DNA of 64,000 nt from the NCBI GenBank assembly GCA_030522415.1, contig CM060131.1, positions 11,365,203 through 11,429,202 on the forward strand, written 5' to 3'. The notes beneath the pieces are model-generated. The model was not told the DNA's origin. It saw nothing but the letters and a program-made list of their open reading frames with translations, and did not search any database. The stretch is from Channallabes apus. Taxonomy: Eukaryota; Chordata; Actinopteri; Siluriformes; Clariidae. Positions within the stretch are counted from its first letter, which is position 1. Every line of letters begins with the position of its first letter. Shown in pieces: positions 1-12,812 of the stretch. The position numbers were made by a program, and so were the translations under genes.

Positions 1-325
1 CTGGGTTCGATTCCCCGGACAGGCTCCATTCCCGTCTCTGTGTGCATGGAGTTTGCATGTTCTCCCCGTGCTTGGTGGGTTTCCTCCGTGTACACCAGTT
101 TCCTCCCACAGTCCAAAGACATGCAGGTTAGGCTAATTGGCGTTCCTAAATTGACCGTAGTGTGTGAATGTGCGTATGAGTGTGTGCCCTGCGATGGATT
201 GGCACCCTGTCCAGGGTGTACTGTATCCCGCCTTGTGCCCTAAGCCTCCTGGGATAGGCTCCAGGCCCCCCACGACCCTGAATAGAAGGATAACGCGGTA
301 TAGAAGATGAATGAATGAATGAATG
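1..325 (+). mobile_element. Mermaid-type SINE, 5' end cut by window edge
   Basis: The copy starts within the tRNA-like head at the B-box-like GGGTTCGATTCCCC (3-16). It continues through the conserved body (TGCATGGAGTTTGCATG, TCCTCCCACAGTCCAAAGAC, CCAGGGTGTAC) and ends in a (GAAT)n tail. RNA polymerase III-derived SINEs of this type are non-coding, and the ORFs across them are chance. Relative to the other copies it has five extra bases at 221-225, forming TACTGTA at 219-225. Confidence 0.9.
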
Positions 326-1565
326 ACTATACCAGTAAACTGGTGACAGGCACCCAAGGAATATGAAAATTTTTACCTAATACCTGATTTGATGTTGTGG
401 ATTATATTAGTGCTTCACATCAGATTCCTGCCTAATATTTTATACCTAGTCTGTAAATTGAAGATTATTATAGATTCTCAGACTGCTGCTTTTATATTCT
501 GAAATGTGACATGAACTACAGTATACTGTAGATTTCTGTATAAACAAGCTGCCATGTTTGCTTTTTTTTTTTTTTTACTTTAATAGGTATTTGTATAAAT
601 CTTTGTAAGCATTCATCTAATGCTTACACACTATTAAAATATGTGTGGAAAAATACTGCCCTGGACACAGATGCCTCCATCTCCATCAGTTGTTTCACCA
701 CATTTTACCTGTCGCCCTGGATCTCTTCCATAAGCTTCTTTTTTATTAGGAAACTACTCATGTGCGCAGAACAGCATCACAATCACCCACTGGAACACAG
801 CAGAAGTAAACAGTTGTTGTAGCATATGGACTGATGAGACCCAGTGAGGTGCTCCTGTCATTCTCCCAGCTCTCTCCTTGGTTTAGCCATTCAGCAGTAA
901 AACTTGATTAGTTCCAACCCAATTAGGGAGGACTTGAGGAGCCAGTCAGGAAAATGCTCACACACATCCCAAATGACTCATACGGTTCGGAGGGAATTAC
1001 AATGGCACCACGCTACAGCAAATGAGGTGTAGAGAGAATCAATGTAGAGGTTAAAAAAAGAGAGAGAAAAAAATTAATATACAAACATTTGCACACACAT
1101 ATGAAAAAATAATGGGCAGAGTAGGATGTCTTCTATGAGTAAGCCAGAATAGGTAAAGGGATATTTGGGATAAGGACAGAGGGGTCTGAATCACCCTGTA
1201 GCCATACAGCCAAGTGTCAGGCAGATAAACATCACATAAGAAAATTATTACAATCATCACAACACCCTAACATCCTTTTTGTGAAGGATTTCAAACATCT
1301 TACATTGTCAAAAATGTCTTAAACATCTTAAACATTTTATTGTCTCTTAAATGTTTACCTTCCTAAGTTTTCTTCTATAATGATTAACAATGCTGTGCTC
1401 CACTGCTGATTTCTTCACATTTTTCTTCCAAATGGCCAGAGCTTCTTGTATTTTAAAGAAACCTTGAAGAATAGTTCTTCAGACTTCTTACCTTTTTGAC
1501 TTTCAGTCCAGTCCCTGTACTCGACTAGTTTCAGAGAAATGTTTTTTTGTTTAAGCCACACAGTG
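326..1565. other. Anonymous AT-rich DNA
   Basis: No gene or recognised repeat is visible. ORFs are short and uninterpretable. A poly-T tract lies at 560-575 and an overlapping pair TACAGTA/TACTGTA near 520-531. Confidence 0.6.
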
Positions 1566-1965
1566 ACCTATGAATCATTCATTCATTCATTCATTTTCTG
1601 TACCGCTTTATCCTTATATACAGGGTCGCGGGGGCCTGGAGCCTATCCCAGGAAACTTAGGGCACAAGGCGGGGTACACCCTGGACAGGGTGCCAATCCA
1701 TCGCAGGGCACACACACATAATCACACTCATTCACACACTACGGGCAATTTGGAATGTCAATTAACCTAACCTACATGTCTTTGGACTGTGGGAGGAAAC
1801 CGGAGTACCCGGAGGAAACCCACCAAGCACGGGGAGAACATGCAAACTCCATGCACACAGAGACGGGAATCGAGCCTGGCCGGGGAATCGAACGCGGACC
1901 CTGGCGGTGCAAGGCGACAGTGCTAACCACTACACCACCGCACCGCCTTACCTATGAATCATTCA
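1566..1965 (-). mobile_element. Full-length Mermaid-type SINE with 16-bp target duplication
   Basis: The copy is in reverse orientation: an (ATTC)n tail at the left, the body, then the tRNA-like head at the right (CGACAGTGCTAACCACTACACC). The 16-base direct repeat ACCTATGAATCATTCA occurs at 1566-1581 and again at 1950-1965, directly flanking the SINE (1582-1949). A perfect duplication of this length fits LINE-assisted retrotransposition and suggests a fairly recent insertion. Confidence 0.95.
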
Positions 1966-2222
1966 AGCGAAAAAATACACCTAATACAACTTAAAGCATG
2001 AACCAGTGATAACCAGGTGCAGATGATAACAGATCAGGCAAGTGATTAGTATACTGCTGATGCTGAATGCTGAGCGGTTGGAACAGACGAGAGGGGAAAT
2101 GAGGTTTCTGCTGAAACATAAATTATATAGCATTACATAAACAACAACCTCTTTTTAGAGGTTTGGCTGCAGTAAAACATTTGTTCCCAAATTAAATTAA
2201 ATGAAATAAAAAATTATGAAAA

Positions 2223-2614
2223 AAAAATATTATTCATTCATTCATTCATTTTCTATACCACTTAATCCTGTGTTCAGGGTCGCGGGGGACATGGAGCCTA
2301 TCCCAGGAGACTTCGGGCACTAGGCGGGGTACACCCTGGACAGGGTGCCAATCCATCACAGGGCACACACACATACACACATTCACACACCCAATCACAC
2401 ACTACGGGCAATTTGGGAACACCAATTAGCCTAAACTGCATATCTTTGGACTGTGGGAGGAAACCGGAGTACCCGGAGGAAACCCACCAAGCACGGGGAG
2501 AACATGCAAACTCCATGCACACAGAGAGGGGAATCGAGCCTGGCCGGGGAATCGAACCCAGACCCTGGAGGTGCAAGGCGACAGTGCTAACCACTACACC
2601 ACCGCGCCGCTAAA

Positions 2615-2622
<8 letters not shown>
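2223..2622 (-). mobile_element. Full-length Mermaid-type SINE with 11-bp target duplication
   Basis: Reverse-oriented SINE at 2234-2611, with AAAAATATTAT repeated at both edges (2223-2233 and 2612-2622). Its right edge joins an (AT)n tract that may have grown from the duplicated AT-rich target. The sequence is close to the copies at 1.6 and 30.3 kb. Confidence 0.93.

Positions 2623-2684
<62 letters not shown>
2615..2684. repeat. (AT)n microsatellite
   Basis: About 70 bases of alternating A and T next to the SINE edge. Such tracts can extrude cruciforms. The ORF reading YIYIYI across it is an artefact. Confidence 0.97.
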
Positions 2685-2686
<2 letters not shown>

Positions 2687-3700
2687 AGTGTGTCTTTTGA
2701 TTATTTTAGGGAAATGTAACACTGTATATTGTCTTATTCCTTTGCAATCTTATCCATTTCTAAGCATGAATACTATTCACTACATGAATACTACTACTAC
2801 ATCTTCATAAAGTTTTAATTAAGTAATTTTCTGTTTTGAAGACATCATGACAAGACATACCCGGTGCTAGGAAAAATTCCCATGAAATGTATCACTTTTC
2901 TGACAAATACACACCCTGAAGTGTATTATTCCTTTTATGCAACAAGAATTTGTTAACATAAAGGACAACGCTGTATAATTTGCACTGTAAAAATATTAAA
3001 CTGTTGTTCCTCACCAGGCTCTCTTTCGTACTTTATTAATCATTATCATATCCCATAATTACCACTTTTAAAATCCAATTATCTGGACTTTTATCTCTAC
3101 AGGTCTCTTATATGGTGTTACAAAAGAAATAACATATTAAAACAAGTGCGTTAATATAATTTCATGTTTTGTAATGTTATTTTCAGAGCCGGTCATTTTG
3201 AAAATTAATCATTGCTTTGTGATTGATCACAAGTGTAATTTTGAAATCAATAGTATTGCTGTTCTGTACTGTACCTTATGTAATAATGATTCTGGAGAAA
3301 ATTTTGGGGTCAACCATGTCTTCAGACAAAGCAGAGCAGTCTGAGGATACAATTAATATTAGATGAAAGCCCAATGGGATGCATTCGAATCTGCCCCCAA
3401 CGCATGCATTAAAGATGGCCTTCCAGCATGAGCAATATTACATGAGCTCACATTGCAACATTAATAACAAAAGGGATGGAAGCATGAAAAACAAGTCTAG
3501 ATATTTACTAGGGCTAAATTTAGCTCTTAACAGAGACATGGCATGAATGGCCACTTGAAGGAGAAAAAGTACATTACAGCCTACATGACTGTTGCATGTT
3601 CTAGTCCTAGCTTTGTTTTAGGTTGTCAGAACATGTTCTAAAATCTTGGTAATGTAACATTCCTGAACATTACTTTAACATTGTCAAAACAATATGTAAA
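2685..3700. other. Anonymous AT-rich DNA
   Basis: No gene or recognised repeat is visible in about 1 kb. One TACTGTA occurs near 3267. Confidence 0.55.
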
Positions 3701-3703
3701 TTC

Positions 3704-3880
3704 GGGGAGGCATGGCAGTGGTTAGCACTGTGACCTCACACCTACAGGGATGAGGATTTGAGCCCAACCGTGCATGGAGTTTGCATGTCCTCCTTGTGTT
3801 TGGTGGGATTCCCCCAGGTAATCCGGTTTCCTCCTAAATTGCCCATAGTGTGTGTGAGTGGATAAGTGTTAATAGACAAT
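3704..3880 (+). mobile_element. Degraded Mermaid-type SINE
   Basis: Head-like GGCAGTGGTTAGCACTGTGACC is followed by diverged body blocks (TGCATGGAGTTTGCATG, GGTTTCCTCC, TTGCCCATAGTGTGTGTGAG). The 3' third and the tail are missing, and the copy runs directly into a hAT-like terminus. Confidence 0.8.
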
Positions 3881-3883
3881 GAG

Positions 3884-4010
3884 CAGTGTTGGGGGACTTT
3901 ACTTTTTAAAGTAACTAATTTCATTACAAAATTACTGTCATTAAAAAGTAATCAGTTACATTACAGCGTTACTTTCTGATAAAAGTAAAAAGTTCGAGTA
4001 CTTTTCCATT
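3884..4010 (+). mobile_element. hAT-like terminal fragment
   Basis: Starts CAGTGTTGGGGGACTTTACTTT and continues with repeated AAAGTAA/TTACTTT words, resembling the end of fish hAT MITEs whose termini pair through such words. The opposite terminus is not visible, so the element is truncated or its end is too diverged. Confidence 0.5.
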
Positions 4011-5200
4011 TCAGAAAATTAAAACTCCTTTGTGATTCCTCATACATGTTGATTTAGTCAAGACTTTATAATTATTCTACCATCATCACTCAGCGAAGTT
4101 TGGCCCATAATCTATTAACTACTAACAACAGGAATAACAGCACTGATGTTGATGTAGTATGCTCACCTTGACAGAGATGCATGCTCTTTTTTTGCCTGCT
4201 GTATGAAAAGCTGTGCTTTGCAGAAACTCTGATCTCTCATACTGTACTGTACCTGAAGTGGCAATTTATTGCCTCCTGTGTGAAAAACCCCTAGTAGTGC
4301 ATTTATGTCTCAAAGTCTGGCAAGACCCAGCCCACACCTCATATTAGGAATGCAATAATTCAGTGTAATAAAGTATGTTTCCTACTTTGAAAAAAAAAAA
4401 AAAAAAAAAAAAGCCCATATGATACACCTATCAATAACTTTTGTTGTCTATTTGGGAATTGTAACAGTGATCCTGGACGAAGATTAAGTCCAAAAGTAAT
4501 AGTTTCTATCTTGGACACCGTTGTCATGGCAACAATCAAGCATATGGTGTTTAACATCACAGAAAGCATGCGCCAGAGTGTCTGGCTTGTCACAGAAGTT
4601 ATGGGTTCAACAACAGGTTCTCATGCAAAATTAGTGAGTTATCTAAGGACTAACAGGATTTCACATTCTGACACGGAAAAGCGAGACATCACGTCCACTG
4701 TGCAGTGCGGCCGAAGAAAAGGTCAGTGTCTTCGTCTAGCGACCACACCTTTTTGTGCTAATTGAATGCAGATGGTGCCATTTCTCAGACAAGGCTGCTG
4801 TGTACTTTTGACTGTCCTAAGGTCTATTCAACTGTCGCTTGTTTAGCCTGCTCAATTTTGCTATATTAAACACATTGCAGGGAGATGAAAAGCGGTGGAA
4901 AAAAAACAAAAATCAGCTTTACTCTTTCTGTGCTTCTTAATCGGTGGGTAAAATTATCTTTATTTCCTTTCTGCCTGAAGGATGGGGTGCAGCCAAACTA
5001 GGCATTTTATTTATTCCTTTTTTTCCCAACTTGTCCTCAAATAACGGCTGGTGCTATCCATGCATTTTTAGACATGACATGTGACCAGTCACTTTGAGCA
5101 CCATGTAACTTCTAAATAATTTTGATATTACAGTGTTGTGTGTTGTCCTTTAACGTCAGTTTAACATTTAAACAATATTTTCAGGCATGAAAAAAATTCT
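4011..5200. other. Anonymous DNA with poly-A tract
   Basis: No supported gene. A poly-A run lies at 4389-4412. Two overlapping TACTGTA heptamers lie near 4240. The open frame at 4511-4765 resembles nothing I know. Confidence 0.5.
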
Positions 5201-5367
5201 CACTCGTCACTCACTCACTCATTATCTATACCGCTTTATCCTGTAGCCTATCATAGGTAACTTAGGACACAAGGAAAGGTACACCCTGGATGGGGTGTAA
5301 ATCTATCACAGGGCACACACATATACATACACTCACACCTTCATTCACACACTATGGGGAATTTGAA
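5201..5367 (-). mobile_element. Truncated, diverged Mermaid-type SINE
   Basis: Tail side and 3' body are present in reverse orientation (TATACCGCTTTATCCTG, GGTACACCCTGGA, ATCACAGGGCACACAC), ending at ACTATGGGGAATTTG. The head half is absent. Confidence 0.8.
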
Positions 5368-7917
5368 AAGCGGTATTTAAAAACTTTGACCCTTGAATGT
5401 ATGTTGCTTTAAAGTTAGAGAAGCTTTGGTTTTGGTTTACGCATCTGATTGCCATCCAACTGTGGCATTTTCCCACTAGTCTTTAATGTATTTTGCCTCA
5501 GACTTCCATAAATGTGAAGGTGTGTACTGTAGCTTGTAAGTTATAAGCAAGTTATTTGCTTATCACCAATCAGTCAGGACCATTAACTTTGTAAAGAAAT
5601 CACATCAGGACCTTTGAATGTTAAGTTTAAGAACCCCTATTTTATGTCTTAATTAAACATCATGTCATCACCCCTTGCTTCAGCACAGTTAAGTTATTAT
5701 AGGAAGTTAAAGGTTACAAATTGAAAAGCAAAACTACGCAATGCATATTGTTTTTAAGAAGTTCAAAGTCTGAACCACATACTTTATATAGTGTTAAACC
5801 AAGTCACATCCTTAAATTCTATTTTTAACTACTTGTAACTGTCGAAGTTTGCTTATGCCTGTAATAATATAATGCATGTCAATCAGAAATTTTAGAAAAT
5901 TCCAAGTAGTAATTATAAGTTCAGTAAAGACTTGAGCGTTTTGTTCTTCTTCTTTTTTTTTTTTAATGTTTCACAAGCTCGTGATTCGGACATGACGTGC
6001 GTGAGTGTGAATCATTGTAGGTTATGTAAACTTCTTGTGTGGCGGAGATGAAGTCTGTGGTTTGTTAACTGTGTAAAAATATTCTGCGGTTATATTGATA
6101 AATGGAAAACACCTCAACTGAGTTTACATTTTCTATCACTCCAACTGCTCAAATAGCAAATATAAAAAAAAAAAAATGATTTACCATTTACAATTTATTA
6201 ATGAGTTACACCATCTAGTGCTTTTAAAAGGACTTTAAAATGGGCACTTAAGAGCTTTTAATGTTATGTGCCCCATCACACTTTGACAAGAATGGGGTTG
6301 AAATGGAAAAATGTGCATTTATCACATTCACACTTCCTAACTTTCTAGCTTCGTTCTTGTCAGGTATCATGTTGTCACTAATTTATTGTCACACACATGA
6401 TTACTCGCTCACCGGGTGCAGTGAGATAAAACTAAGTTGTTACTCTGTCCGATCAGATTGCACCACACTCTGACAGGTGCTTATCACATGTTTACCACAT
6501 TGTCATTGTGTCCTGCAGGTTGGTATACTGTAAATACAGCAACATGCACAGTTTGCTTTTCATTCTTTGATTGCCGTGGTAAGCACCAGGAGAATGTATT
6601 ATGACCTTAATGCTGTCTTCCTCAATATTTCATGGACCTACGGTATACAGTAGCCATAGCACAAACCGGAAGAGGTTGCTGTGAGATCTCCTTTGATGTA
6701 GCAAAATGCAGCAACATCTCAATGACAACTCAAGTCAGAATGCCAGCCAATCTTTCCCATCTGCAACATGTTTGTTACTCTACAGTAGTCACTAAGAGGT
6801 GTTATTTACATAGCACTATTCAATTGTGTTATTAATATGTTCTTATTAAGATCTTAATGAATCTTGCTTTTTTTTTAACCAAAAAAAACAAAAAAACATG
6901 GCAATTCCACATGAAGATCCTTAGAAGTTTCTACTGTGTTCCTGACAAGTTGTACAACTTCTTATTGCATTCACCCATGTGGACATGGTGAAAATGCGCA
7001 GAAACTTTTAATAGATTTTAATAATAATGATGATAATAAATCATGTACTAGTCTATTGCTTATCTACTAAATTGTCTTTAAAAGAAAAAAAACTTATTTT
7101 TGTTGCATTATTATCTTCCTGTAGACTAATGAAATTTGTACTTAATGCTTGGTAAAGGAAAAAAAGGTTGTTGGTATAAATTGTGTATGTTGGTGGTCGT
7201 TTTTGGAGAAATGTTTTACCAACATAGTTTTTTGTGTGTTCTATGAAATGCTGCTATCTCTGATGGTACACTCATGATTTTTCCATGGGTAGTAAACATA
7301 TCTTATACAATTTTATTTGCTATTCACATGTACATGATGCAGACTAGCAATGATCATTCAGGCTTAGAAATGTACGACATACTCATGCTATCTCATCGTC
7401 AGGACAGCCATCACTAAATGGTGAATCATGGTCTGGATGTGGACTAAGTGACAGTTCAATCCGGACCATGATAGTAATCTACCGCTTTACTTTCTGGTTT
7501 CACTTTTTAGATACTGTAGTTTACTGTGTATAGACAGAGTTTGCAGAAGAAATAGAACCAAATGCACAACACAGCATGGCTTACCTTCAAAAATGAATGG
7601 ACAGATTACAGATGTACTGTATGTTTATTCTTTCTGTGGGAAGTTTAAAACCAGTTTGTCTCATATGTTCTGAAACTACAAGAATAATAAAAAGCTGTAA
7701 TGTTATGCGCTAATTGAGAAAAAACACAGCTCGTTTGAGCAAACATATAAGCGGAAGTGAAAGGTGAGGACATGTAAAATACTCGAACTGTGAGTCCAGT
7801 ATGACAGAGCAACCAAAGTCTTTTCACATTCATTTATAGCCCGGCAGGGTGCAAATGATAATCCACTTAAGATTGATTGAAGATTATTTTTTATATTTCA
7901 TACAGATACAAGGAAAT
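5368..7917. other. Anonymous AT-rich DNA, 2.5 kb
   Basis: No gene, RNA or repeat family recognised. ORFs are short (the longest is about 70 codons) and show no known domain. Several TACTGTA/TACAGTA heptamers lie here (about 5527, 6523, 6651, 6782, 7516, 7614). Confidence 0.5.
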
Positions 7918-8611
7918 ATCCACATGTTTTAATGTTTTACATGAGAGGAACACAAGAGGAACTGTGAGGCTACAGGGAGCAGAGGTAAAGAAGGTGCAGG
8001 ATTTTAAAAACTTAGGGTCAACGGTCCAGAGCAACGGAGAGTGTGGAAAGGAGGTGAAGAGACGAGTACAGGCAGGTTGGAATGGGTGGAGAAAAGTGTC
8101 AGGTGTGTTGTGCGATAAAAGAGCATCAGCGAGAATGAAAGGAAAGGTGTACAGGACAGTGGTGAGACCAGCAATGCTCTACGGCTTAGAGACAGTGGCA
8201 CTGAAGAAAAGACAGGAGGCAGAGCTAGAGGTAGCAGAGCTGAAGATGTTGAGGTTCTCTTTGGGAGTGACAAGGATGGATAGGATCAAGAATGAGTTCA
8301 TCAGAGGGACAACACATGTTAGGTGTTTTGGAGATAAAGTCAGAGAGGCCAGATTGAGGTGGTTTGGACATGTTCAGAGGAGAGATGGTGAATATACTGT
8401 ATCGGTAGAAGGATGCTGAAGTTGGAACTGCCAGGCAGGAGGTCTAGAGGAAGACCAAAGAGGAGATTTATGGATGCAGTGAGAGCGGACATGAAGTTTG
8501 TTGGTGTAAGAGAAGAGGATGCAGAGGATAGGGTTAGATGGAGGCAGATGATTCGCTGTGGCGACCCCTGAAAGGGAACAGCCGAAAGACAAAGAAGATC
8601 CACATGTTTTA
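7918..8611 (+). mobile_element. 5'-truncated non-LTR retrotransposon (LINE) with 14-bp target duplication
   Basis: The insert at 7932-8597 is bounded by ATCCACATGTTTTA at 7918-7931 and 8598-8611. Only the C-terminal end of the second ORF and a short 3' end survive, as expected when target-primed reverse transcription stops early. The 3' end (GCGACCCCTGAAAGGGAACAG, then a short A/G-rich tail) matches what I remember of RTE-like fish LINEs. The clade call is tentative. Confidence 0.88.
7934..8571 (+). pseudogene. LINE ORF2 C-terminal fragment, frameshifted
   Basis: It encodes the region after the reverse transcriptase palm of a LINE polyprotein. The fragment includes the LGSTV, VRPAMLYGLE, RWFGHVQRR and RGRPKRRF blocks typical of fish LINE C-termini. 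The polymerase active site is not present. The first frame runs to a stop at 8417-8419 and the rest continues in another frame from about 8407 to a stop at 8569-8571. The shift is explained by five extra bases (8397-8401) that turn a TA into TACTGTA. It is non-functional because it is truncated. It has no host promoter and is probably just carried along. Remote C-terminal-domain homology is sure; the exact family is not. Confidence 0.85.
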
Positions 8612-10761
8612 CATAGTTACTGAAAATACAATAAATTACAATAAATATTATTGAAATGCTAAAGAAATTTTAAATAGCTTATTTTTTTACAGACTTACAA
8701 TGACTGCATTTCTAAACATCTGAATCCTAACAAAAACATGAAATTCTGACCTTGAAAAAGGCTTTTTTGACCGGACCTAATAACATTTTAATTCCAGAGC
8801 CCTGGACTAGGATACATTCCTCATTACAGTTGACTTCCAAAGTCCTCCACAGCTCATAAAAAAATATTGAAATTGTTACTATTTTGCATTGTTAAGCTAG
8901 TTCACTAAACTACTGTTATGTTATTTTGATTATCTTTATGGTTGTTAATTTAATCAGTCAAACATGCGCTGCAACATGCTGTCCCGATTTTCTGTTTCAA
9001 AAAGAAATATGTCAAAATACAGAATCAAATAATGGCCCTTGAACCATTTCATGAGGACTTAAAGTCTACTGTACAGTGATTCTGAATGCTTGTCTCGTTG
9101 TTACATACACTGTCTGTTCCAAGAAAGAAGTAGGATTGCTTGGAAGCAAATGAGTACCTTTGAAGGTCGAGTAGCTTTGGATTCGCGCCAAACGTTTCAA
9201 TGAGTGTTCAGTGGATGTAATAAAGAGTCTGGCTATTACACCGCTCACCTTGACCTGAGTTAATAAGCTCCCAGCCAGGACAACACCACCTCCATATATC
9301 TGCCTGCTGGTCTGTAGTCTTTTTACAGTATTTGTGTGTGTGTGTGTGTGTGATGGAAAGAGATTGTGATAGGGGAAGAATTTGTATTGCTAACATCAAA
9401 CTCATTGGACTTCTACAATTTTTTACTTAAACCCAATAACATAGCTTGTGCCATACATAGACTTTAATGCTAAACTAATTTTCATAAACTCTATGTTTGC
9501 ATGTCATTTTCACATTGAATGCAACAATTGTCACAACATCTTTAAGGCCATGTACTGTAAACTCCAGCTTAGTTAAACTTACTAAGAGGTTGTTGTGAAA
9601 TTACAGTCAGTCCACTTCAGAAGATTTAGGAAACTGTGCTGAGATCTCAGAGACACTAATTGGAACATTAATCAATCAAAGTAATTACTGGGATTAAGCT
9701 TCATTCTCGAGTTAATCCCTACAGCTCTGCACACGCTTGAAGCGGAGTCATTATCAGGTCCAACAGCCACAGATTGTATCAGTTTGCATTGACAGAACAA
9801 AAATAGCTCAGCAAAGACATTAAGTCAGGGAAATGAATGTGAAGATGCAGTACTCTGTCTTTGCCTTTGGCATGTTGGAAATGAATAAAAGATGAACTCG
9901 ATTCTTCATAGGTTCTTGGAATATCTTGCAAGTCAATATGATCTCAGGGTTTTTTTTGGGCTTCCCCTGCTCCAGTATGTCTGACTCAGCAAATAGAAAG
10001 CTCAGTATTTAGCTCATGAGTTGAAGTGATTGTGTCCAATCAGAGAAGAATGGGCAAAACACAGGAGAATATTGCACCGGTCAAGCAAGGATAGCCTAAA
10101 AACAGTCTAGTATTAATAATTGGACATCTTTTTCAGTGGATACATACTAGATAACTATGTTGCCTTTTCAGGTTGTCATGCATACAGTAGCATTTCTCTG
10201 CGGAGGCCGAGTGAAAGCCATTAGTCCAGGAGACAGAACTCTCAGCCTGTAAAGACTGAAAATAGCTAACAGGTTCCCCTGATGAAGTGTCTGTAGCCCA
10301 GTTCTGTCTGCCTCCAATGTCACCTCAGACAGGGCACGTTGACTCTGTTTCCAGCATTCATTCAATATACATCTTAAATAAATGTAACAAATACAGCTAC
10401 AATGTGTTGTTGGCTTTATTAACCTAACAATGTTATTGCCTATGAAATCTAGCATTGTAAATTTATTGTTTTATTAATATTATTGAGTCCTTCAACAAGT
10501 AGCTGTTAACTAGTCTGTGCAGTAGACAAATTGCACCTGTTAGCAAGATGAAGATTAAACACCTCTCCTGTTATACTGAACTTCCAGCCTTCTAACACAC
10601 AGTATGACTGCAGATCAATCCCTGCTATCTGTTATCACCCAAATGAGGATGGGTTCCCTTTTCAAGTAATTTTTCTTTCCCACTGTCACCATCGCCCTTA
10701 CCTTGCTTATCATTCATTCACATTTCATACAAACTACCATAATTGTTATGATTGTGTAAAG
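8612..10761. other. Anonymous AT-rich DNA with short (TG)n
   Basis: About 2.1 kb without a recognised gene or element. A (GT)n tract of about 16 bases lies near 9335-9351. Confidence 0.5.
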
Positions 10762-10828
10762 CTGCTGCGATAGGCTCCAGGTCCCCCGCGACCCTGAACA
10801 CAGGATTAAGCGGTATAGAAAAAGGATG
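10762..10828 (+). mobile_element. 3' fragment of a Mermaid-type SINE
   Basis: Only the last part survives: GATAGGCTCCAGGTCCCCCG, then the GATTAAGCGGTATAGAA block and a decayed tail. Confidence 0.75.
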
Positions 10829-10865
10829 AAATTGAGTTAAAGACGGTAAAGGAAGTGGTTTAAAT

Positions 10866-11655
10866 ACAGTGTAACCTTGGATTACAAGCATAATTCATTC
10901 CGGAAGCAGGCTTGTACAGTATTCCAAAACACTAAATCAAAGCAAATTTTCCCATAACAAATAATGGAAACTCAAATGATTTGTTCCACAGCCAAAATAA
11001 ACAAATACATAAAAATAATTAGTACAACATATAAAGTAAAAATTTTAATTAACCTGCACTTTAACTTAAAAAAAAGCGAGAGAGTGTGTGTGAAGGGGCA
11101 TGGTGTCAGATTATGCGTGTGCACACATAATGACAGGCTGAAACAGAGAGGGATAAATCTATCTTTAACCTCTCTAATGAGATTTTCTTTTGCTTTACAC
11201 GTGCGTGCACACGTGTGTTATTAGAAACAGTACACGTGAACTGTACACACACGCTTACAAACACAAAATAAAATATGGTGGTAACATTAAAAACATTTAT
11301 TATTATTAAAATATTAAATTATTTAAAAACATTTATTAAAAATCTTTGGTGGGTTTCCTCCGGGTACTCCGGTTTCCTCCCACAGTCCAAAGATATGCAG
11401 GTTAGGCTAATTGGCGTTCCTAAATTGCCCGTAGTGTGTGATTGGGTGTGTGAGTGTGTGTATGTGTGTGTGCCCTGCGATGGATTGCCATTTGTCCAGG
11501 GTGTACCCCGCCTAGTGCCCGAAGTCTCCTGGGATAGGCTCCAGGTCACCCGCGACCCTGAACACAGGATTAAGCGGTATAGAAAATGAATGAATGAATG
11601 ATTGTCGTGTGGAACACTCGCAAAACTACATTACTCGCAATCCGAGGTTCCACTG
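10866..11655. mobile_element. Mariner-like MITE with a SINE inside
   Basis: Left end CAGTGTAACCTTGGATTACA and right end TCCGAGGTTCCACTG are inverted repeats, each flanked by TA (10864-10865 and 11656-11657), the Tc1/mariner target. No transposase is visible, so it is non-autonomous. A 5'-truncated Mermaid-type SINE lies within it. Confidence 0.75.
11346..11602 (+). mobile_element. 5'-truncated Mermaid-type SINE nested in MITE
   Basis: Begins at GGTGGGTTTCCTCCGGGTAC and runs to the (GAAT)n tail. The tRNA-like head is missing. It lies wholly inside the mariner-like MITE and so arrived after it. Confidence 0.88.
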
Positions 11656-12570
11656 TACACTGACAACAGTTGATTTTTTTCCCTGATGGAACAGTTGTTT
11701 TGGAATATCCTTCTGTAAATATATGGTAAAAAAGGGATTATTTGCACTACTACACACAATATGGACGTAGTTTTTTTTTTTTTTTCTCTGTCATGTTGTA
11801 TAGAATGGAAAAATGCTGCTGAATCAGTGGTTTATGCTGTCTGAGTAGAAAAGTGCCCAGGGACACAGCACATTGTGTTCTAGCTTGGGGAGAAGAATGT
11901 CTGGATTTTCGTGTTCACATCCCCAATAAAGAAACAGTGAAGCTGAGATAGCAATGTCCTACAAGGTATTGGTTTTATAAGACATAAACAATTTAGTCTG
12001 ACCAATAAAAAAAAAAAATCACATGACACAGCTGAAACCATGGTATAAAAGTATCCTGTGCCCCCATATGTGTAATGGCCTGGAAACACCCTTTATATTT
12101 CAACATCTTCTACTATACTGTATATACAGTACGATACTGTAGTTGTGAAAAATCTTTTTCCCTGTGTTAATACTGTATGTTTCTCATTTGCGTTAATGTC
12201 AACTCTGAAGAAAATAAAAGCATCATATAACCTGTTTACTTAAAAAATATCAACGCTGCATTGTGAGATGTTCAATAATAATAATAATAAGCAAATAATT
12301 GATAATCTATTACTTTAATTCTTCTGATTTCTAAAATTGTCCATGAAAACTATATCTATCCCAGTCTTTATTCATCTCTATCTGACAGAATATTAAATTT
12401 TTCCATAAAAAGACTACTGTAACAACATGCAAAGATTTATAGAAACTCTCATTACTCTCATAAGGATGCACCAGAAGGATCCCTGGACTTCAGCACCATC
12501 ATGCACCACAGTCACATGTACAGTCACACTGGCTGTATCACCTGTAGCTTGTTAATGTTAATCAATTTGT
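11656..12570. other. Anonymous AT-rich DNA
   Basis: No gene recognised. TACTGTA/TACAGTA heptamers cluster at about 12115-12175. Confidence 0.5.
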
Positions 12571-12641
12571 CTTTCTTCCCACAGTCCAAGAAAAGCAGAT
12601 TAGACTAACTGGCTTTCCCAAATTACTTGTAGTCTGTGAAT

Positions 12642-12688
<47 letters not shown>

Positions 12689-12812
12689 CTGCAGAGGATT
12701 GGCACCCCATCAAGGGTGTACCCCGCCTCGTGCCCTAAGTCTCCTGGGATAGGTTCCAGGCCCCCCTGTATACAGTAAAGCAATACAGACAATAAGTGAG
12801 TGATTGAGTGAG
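12571..12812 (+). mobile_element. Diverged Mermaid-type SINE with internal (TG)n
   Basis: Body and 3' end are recognisable (TTCCCACAGTCCAAG, CACCCCATCAAGGGTGTACC, CTCCTGGGATAGG). The (TG)n at about 12642-12684 has expanded from the TGTGTG stretch that every full copy carries at this place. Confidence 0.82.

Noticed and set aside
2298..2594. Conserved 98-codon frame in Mermaid-type SINEs (also 30333-30629)
   Set aside because: The same peptide appears because the SINE is repeated. The family is tRNA-derived and non-coding, and other copies break the frame freely.
2571..2810. Open frames of repeated YI across (AT)n tracts (also 38215-38437 and 44522-44797)
   Set aside because: They are produced by alternating AT, which cannot give a stop in some frames. 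No coding meaning.
4511..4765. 84-codon plus-strand frame
   Set aside because: Unknown protein, no conserved pattern, no regulatory context; within chance length for 64 kb.
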